NCBI GenBank assembly: GCA_963823515.1
Contig: CAWGMB010000008.1
Location: forward strand, 80,720 to 144,719
Length of the DNA: 64,000 nucleotides
Direction of reading: 5' to 3'
Origin: Miltoncostaea sp963823515
Lineage (GTDB): Bacteria; Actinomycetota; Thermoleophilia; Miltoncostaeales; Miltoncostaeaceae
In this document: positions 60,637-64,000 of the stretch, one piece after another
Numbering within the stretch: position 1 is the first letter of the stretch
Layout of the letters: the number at the start of each line of letters is the position of its first letter
Position numbers and translations under genes: made by a program
Notes under the pieces: model-generated
The model's input: only the letters and a program-made list of their open reading frames with translations
What the model was told of the DNA's origin: nothing
The model's database searches: none

Positions 60637-61719
60637 TCACGCCGCACTGCCCGTGCGTGGGCCGCAGAGCGGTGCGTCGGCAGGGAGGTCGGCGACGGCC
60701 GTGCCCCCATCGTGAAGCACCAGCAGTGCATCCCCCCCGGATGTTCCGGCCGTCACGAGCCCTTTGGTCGGCACGCCGGCGCGGGCGGCCAGGAGAGTGA
60801 CGAGGGCCTCGTGTTCGACGGCCTGCTGAAGGCTCGGGCCGACGGCTAGCGCGCTCTCCTTGTACCAGAGGCGTCGCCAGAGCCTCGCCAGAACCTGAGT
60901 GTCGTACGCGTCGCGCCCGTACACCTTGATCACCAGCCTGCGGCCGTCGGTGTCGTACCCCGCCGCGGTGACGAGGCCGGCGGTTTGCCGATCCGCGAGC
61001 GTGACACTCTCGGCGGCCACGTCGAGCTCGGTCAGTCCGGACCGGATGTCGGCGAGGCGCGGCCGGCCGGCTGAGGTCCCGAGCGCGAGTCGGACCCCCG
61101 TTGCGGCCGCGACGGCCACGAGGAGCGCGGCGAGGACCCCCGAGGGCGTTGCGCCGCTCGCGAAGAGGGCCCCGATCGCACCGAGTCCGAGGATCCACCG
61201 GCCGGTCCGCTCCAGCGGCAGCACCAGGTGCCCGGCGACGGTGACGATCACCGCCGCGGTCTCGCCCAGGCGCACGGCGGGAAACGCCGAAGCGCCCGTC
61301 CTGCCGAGGACGGCATCGGTGAGGTCGGGCTAGTTTCCCGTGGCGAGGCGGGCAGCGACGATCGCGACCAGCGCGCCGAGCACCAGCGCGGCCAGCGACT
61401 GCAACACAATGCCCCAGCGACGGGCGCCGATCGCCATGGCGAGTAGCACCCCGGCCCAGAGCCACACGAGGTCGTAGAGGAATCCCCAGAGGGGCTGGAG
61501 CCAGTCCGGAACGCTGTCCAGAAAAGCCGACAGGGATTGCTCGAGCTCCGACGGCGGGTACGCGACGATCAGGCACGCGAGGGCGATCAGGGCGAACGAG
61601 AGGAGCAACGCATCCGTCGGGCGACGAAAGCGGGGCTCGCCGGGTACGGAGGTGAAGACGCGGAACTTCCGGCGGAGTTCGGTCGCGCCTCCCGCGACGT
61701 GGTCGTGTTCCTCCCCGGG
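60637..61719 (-). pseudogene. Lysylphosphatidylglycerol-synthase/flippase-like gene, nonsense-mutated and truncated
   Basis: Reads in one frame on the minus strand except for a TAG at 61332-61330. N-terminal: RKFRVFTSVPGEPRFRRPTD, then helices ALLLSFALIALACLIVAYPP and WGFLYDLVWLWAGVLLAMAI. After the TAG the same frame continues PDLTDAVLGRTG, helices ILGLGAIGALFASGATPSGV and a kinase-like part (LVIKVYGRDAYDTQVLARLW, VEHEALVTLLAARAGVPTKG). Actinobacterial homologues, as I recall them, have Trp-Pro-Asp-Leu here, so TGG to TAG is the likely mutation. The chain then stops after DALLVLHDGG..., so the rest of the kinase-like part and the C-terminal flippase (UPF0104-like) domain are absent. No clear start codon. 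Confidence 0.65.
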
Positions 61720-61794
61720 GGGGCGGATCGCACCCCGGTCAACCCGGGACCACCCTAGGGCACCCCTGCCCGCGACGTGAGGTGAGCCCCCCCA

Positions 61795-62460
61795 TCACGA
61801 GAACGCGTCCGCCTCGGAGCTGGTGCCCGGGCGGTCGCGCAGGATCGTGATCAGCAGGAAGTAGAGGACGGGCACCGCGAAGAACAGTACGACGCTCGCC
61901 GTGGTCGAGACGCCGGCGACGATCGCCGCGACGATGTAGAAGGGGATCGGCGCGCCGGCGATAGCGATGCCGACGCGGGATCTCGTGTCGGTCCCCTGCT
62001 CCCAGAGCAGCCCCGGGTGCCGCAGGACGTAGTGGTACATGAGCACCCGCATCAGCGCCGCGGCGATCAGGACGGCCGCGTAGATGTGGATGGCGATCGC
62101 TTCGCCCGGGTATTCGCCCAGCACCGACGCGGCGAAGGGGATCAGGCAGCAGGGCAGCAGGAACAGCAGGTTCAGCCAGACCAGGTCCCGGTTGACGACC
62201 CGGACGTGCGCGAAGAGGTCCCGGTGCGCGACCCAGTACATCCCCGTCAAGAGGAAGCTGATCACCCAGGCGACCAGCGTCGGCCGCAAATCGTCGAGGG
62301 CCCCGACGAGGGATCTCCCGGAGAGGTTGGGCGGCACCGCGATCTCGAGGACCAGGATCGTGATGACGATGGCGAAGACCCCGTCGCTGAGCGCCTCGAC
62401 GCGATCCGGGCGTGCGAGCCGGTCACCGGCGCGAACCGTGTTGGAAGCCCCCTCCGTCAT
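61795..62460 (-). CDS. TMEM175/DUF1211-family membrane channel-like protein
   Basis: 221-aa protein with six helices. Helix 1 has the TMEM175 filter motif RVEALSDGVFAIVITILVLE; the usual FSD is LSD (Phe to Leu). YWVAHRDLFAHVRVVNRDLV follows in helix 3, with PFAASVLGEYPGEAIAIH after helix 4. Bacterial members form tetrameric potassium channels. ATG 62460 is 6 nt from a GATGAT hexamer; GTG 62478 is the alternative. A long hairpin lies directly upstream, ending the preceding gene. Confidence 0.88.
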   Translation of the reverse strand: MTEGASNTVRAGDRLARPDRVEALSDGVFAIVITILVLEIAVPPNLSGRSLVGALDDLRPTLVAWVISFLLTGMYWVAHRDLFAHVRVVNRDLVWLNLLFLLPCCLIPFAASVLGEYPGEAIAIHIYAAVLIAAALMRVLMYHYVLRHPGLLWEQGTDTRSRVGIAIAGAPIPFYIVAAIVAGVSTTASVVLFFAVPVLYFLLITILRDRPGTSSEADAFS

Positions 62461-62489
62461 CGGCGCATCATCGCTCACCCCTGGGGCTG

Positions 62490-62548
62490 AACCCGCCAGC
62501 CACCCGGCCGAGTCGATGCTCCCTCCTCGGCCAGGTGGCTGGCGGGTT
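62490..62548 (-). terminator. Very long hairpin terminator
   Basis: 15-bp perfect outer stem (62490-62504 / 62534-62548), one C-A mismatch, then a 7-bp inner stem (62506-62512 / 62526-62532) and a 13-nt loop. It lies just downstream of the minus-strand glycine-zipper gene and just upstream of the channel gene promoter. No T-tract. Confidence 0.75.
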
Positions 62549-62566
62549 GACCGTCACGAGTGGGCG

Positions 62567-63088
62567 TCAGGACTCGATCGCGTCGGCCACGTTGTCCCCG
62601 GACTTCGCAACGGCCTTCTTGATCTTGTCGTAGTCGCCGGAGTCGATCGCCTTGCTGATCTTCTTGTCCGCCTTGACCAGCACCGACTCGACGCGATCCG
62701 CGTAGTCGTCCTCGACGACGGCGGCGATCGCCGAGGTCCCCGGCGGCATGTACTCCTCGAGGTTGACGCCGAGCTTCTTCTCCTCGTGGCGCTTGACGAT
62801 CTCGCCGACGACGCCGCCGATCCCGGCGCCGACCGCCGTCGCAAGGAGCAGCGGGGGGGCGAACAGGCCCACGACCAGGCCGCCGACGGCACCGACGCCC
62901 ACGAGCCCGGCGACGGCGCCGTGCTCCTCGACGTTGACCTTGCCGGTGGCGTCGCGATTCATCACCACGGCCCCGATCACGGTGTAGTCGCCGGCGCCCT
63001 GGCCGTCCTTGAGGGCCTTGAAGTCGGCCGCCGCGTCGCCGGCGTCGGGGTACGATCCGACGACAAGGACGAGATTCTCGCTAGGCAT
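62567..63088 (-). CDS. Glycine-zipper stress-response-like protein (DUF1269-like)
   Basis: 173-aa protein. N-terminal alpha/beta part (LVLVVGSYPDAGDAAADFKA, DYTVIGAVVMNRDATGKVNV), a Gly-rich hydrophobic hairpin (VAGLVGVGAVGGLVVGLFAP then AVGAGIGGVVGEIVKRHEEK) that may insert in membranes, a beta strand (GTSAIAAVVEDDYADRVESV) and a Lys-rich helical tail (ADKKISKAIDSGDYDKIKKA). The layout fits the DUF1269/general-stress group. ATG 63088 has GGAGAG at 4 nt; earlier in-frame starts have none. Function unknown. Confidence 0.75.
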   Translation of the reverse strand: MPSENLVLVVGSYPDAGDAAADFKALKDGQGAGDYTVIGAVVMNRDATGKVNVEEHGAVAGLVGVGAVGGLVVGLFAPPLLLATAVGAGIGGVVGEIVKRHEEKKLGVNLEEYMPPGTSAIAAVVEDDYADRVESVLVKADKKISKAIDSGDYDKIKKAVAKSGDNVADAIES

Positions 63089-63246
63089 GCGCTCTCCAGT
63101 GATCGATTCTGACGGGCCGGCCTTGGGGACCGCACCCAAGGCGCGGATCCCGTTGGCGCATCACCGTACGTTCTGATCATCGATGCTCGCAAGGTATGCC
63201 CGCGGTCCGCCCCCACCACGCGGCGACGCTCGCGGGGTCCCGGGGC

Positions 63247-63252
63247 TAAGCT
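63247..63252 (+). promoter_or_regulatory. -10 hexamer TAAGCT, leaderless start
   Basis: TAAGCT lies 7 nt before GTG 63260. Confidence 0.4.
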
Positions 63253-63259
63253 GGTGAGC

Positions 63260-63627
63260 GTGGACGAGGGCCTACCGATCGCCTATCAGGTGCTCGACGA
63301 GGACGTGCCGGTGTACGCGGCCGGTGGCGACCTCGTCGGAACGGTTGACCACGTCGTCGCAGCCCGCGACAAGGACATCTTCCACGGCATCGTGATCCGG
63401 ACCGGGGGGGCCGGCGCTTCGTGGCGGCCGAGCAGGTCGCCTCCCTGCATGAGCGCGGCGTCGACCTGAGCATCGACGCGGCGGAGGTCGCCCTGCTTCC
63501 CGAGCCCCACGGCGCGGCGCCCGTCTGGCACGACACCGAGCCCGGGGCGAAGCCGAGCGCGTGGAATCATCTCGTCGATCGCCTGACCGGGCGTGCGGGC
63601 CGCGACGGCTGGTCCGAGGAGGAGTAG
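63260..63627 (+). pseudogene. PRC-barrel-like protein, frameshifted in a G7 run
   Basis: The first frame gives MDEGLPIAYQVLDEDVPVYA, GGDLVGTVDHVVAARDKDIF and HGIVIRT, a PRC-barrel-like beta fold; a G7 run at 63414-63420 breaks the frame. One added G (or two removed) restores GRRFVAAEQVASLHERGVDL, SIDAAEVALLPEPHGAAPVW and the tail DRLTGRAGRDGWSEEE. Intact length would be about 122 residues. PRC-barrel proteins occur in ribosome maturation (RimM) and as stress-related stand-alone domains. Start is taken as GTG 63260. Sequencing error in the run is a real alternative. Confidence 0.65.
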
Positions 63628-64000
63628 GCCCGAGCGGCCGCGGCGGCGTGCCCCGGCGCAGGCGATGCGGCATCCGCACCCCCCCAGAGGGCCCGGTGGA
63701 TGACGACATGCAGGACCACACGAGGGCCCGGAACGATCTCGGTCAGGCGCCCGAGGGGCTACGGCCGCGCTCTTCGGATCGTCGAGCAGAAACCCGGCCC
63801 CTGGGGCGCTTTCCGTGTAACGCGTCGCCCCGCGGCGATGTCCTGCGCGAGCAGCGAGGCACGGACCGAGTCATGGATCGTGGATGGGAGTGTGCTCGGT
63901 CATCTCGGACGATGAACCCCGTGGGATGAGAGCCCCCTCTGGATCCGGCCGCAGGCCATCGTGGGCAACGTCGCGTCACTCTGTGGCGGCCGGTCCCTGG
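63628..64000. other. Window end: no supported gene
   Basis: 373 nt to the window edge. Several short open frames exist on both strands (for example one at 63700-63915 containing EQKPGPWGAFRV), but none has a start signal, a recognisable domain or clear coding composition. It may hold the start of a gene that continues outside or another decayed remnant. Confidence 0.4.

Noticed and set aside
63700..63915. Short plus-strand open frame with EQKPGPWGAFRV
   Set aside because: No start signal, no family and no support beyond the open frame; listed only as an empty stretch.

Overview
The window is a very GC-rich bacterial chromosome segment. It most resembles an actinobacterium of the class Thermoleophilia (Solirubrobacterales-like). 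The reasons are the gene order pdxS-pdxT-yebC-ruvC-ruvA-ruvB followed by yajC-secDF ... recJ-relA, a single-chain SecDF, many GTGA/ATGA start-stop overlaps, U-tract-free hairpin terminators, and many genes that start 6-9 nt after a -10 hexamer (leaderless transcription). The class assignment is inference; high-GC actinobacterium is firm.

Layout. 1-4.9 kb: edge of a GAF sensor gene, a small unknown protein, two secreted L,D-transpeptidases, a secreted WxG-type repeat protein and a methyltransferase. 4.93-6.00 kb: a complete IS481-family element inserted exactly in the stop codon of the second L,D-transpeptidase. 6.0-20.6 kb: a GNAT acetyltransferase, a PAS/GAF/GGDEF/HD-GYP c-di-GMP enzyme, a metallo-hydrolase, a TetR-controlled drug exporter, a CDF metal transporter, an FAD oxidoreductase, a LysM lytic transglycosylase, LigD, a lipoprotein and an RpiR-type regulator. 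20.6-27.8 kb: vitamin B6 synthase, YebC, RuvCAB, a CBS protein, and a divergent pair of a glycosyltransferase and a PAP2/AUR1-like enzyme. 27.9-42.0 kb: yajC, secDF, a phasin-like coiled coil, an unrecognised pair of membrane-anchored aromatic-repeat proteins sharing a C-terminal domain, a UbiB/AarF kinase, RecJ, RelA/SpoT and a LytR_C protein. 42.1-47.0 kb: a minus-strand operon hyuA-hyuB-DUF1737-metZ. 47.0-57.1 kb: secreted and envelope proteins (CBM-like, zinc-ribbon/SPOR, thioester-domain adhesin, Asp23, lipoprotein, DivIVA-like), short-chain dehydrogenases and a fatty acid desaturase. 57.1-64 kb: intact membrane and stress genes (BrkB/YihY, AI-2E exporter, TMEM175-like channel, glycine-zipper protein) mixed with four broken genes.

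The candidate new system is the pair at 31516-34609. Each protein has one N-terminal membrane helix, a long low-complexity linker with regularly spaced aromatic residues (Arg-rich LAEW repeats in one; acidic W, then Y, then FEEP repeats in the other) and a homologous C-terminal domain of about 95 residues. The second gene carries a frameshift inside an 18-bp tandem repeat. The pair sits inside an otherwise housekeeping secDF-recJ-relA block. No tRNA, rRNA or CRISPR array was seen.
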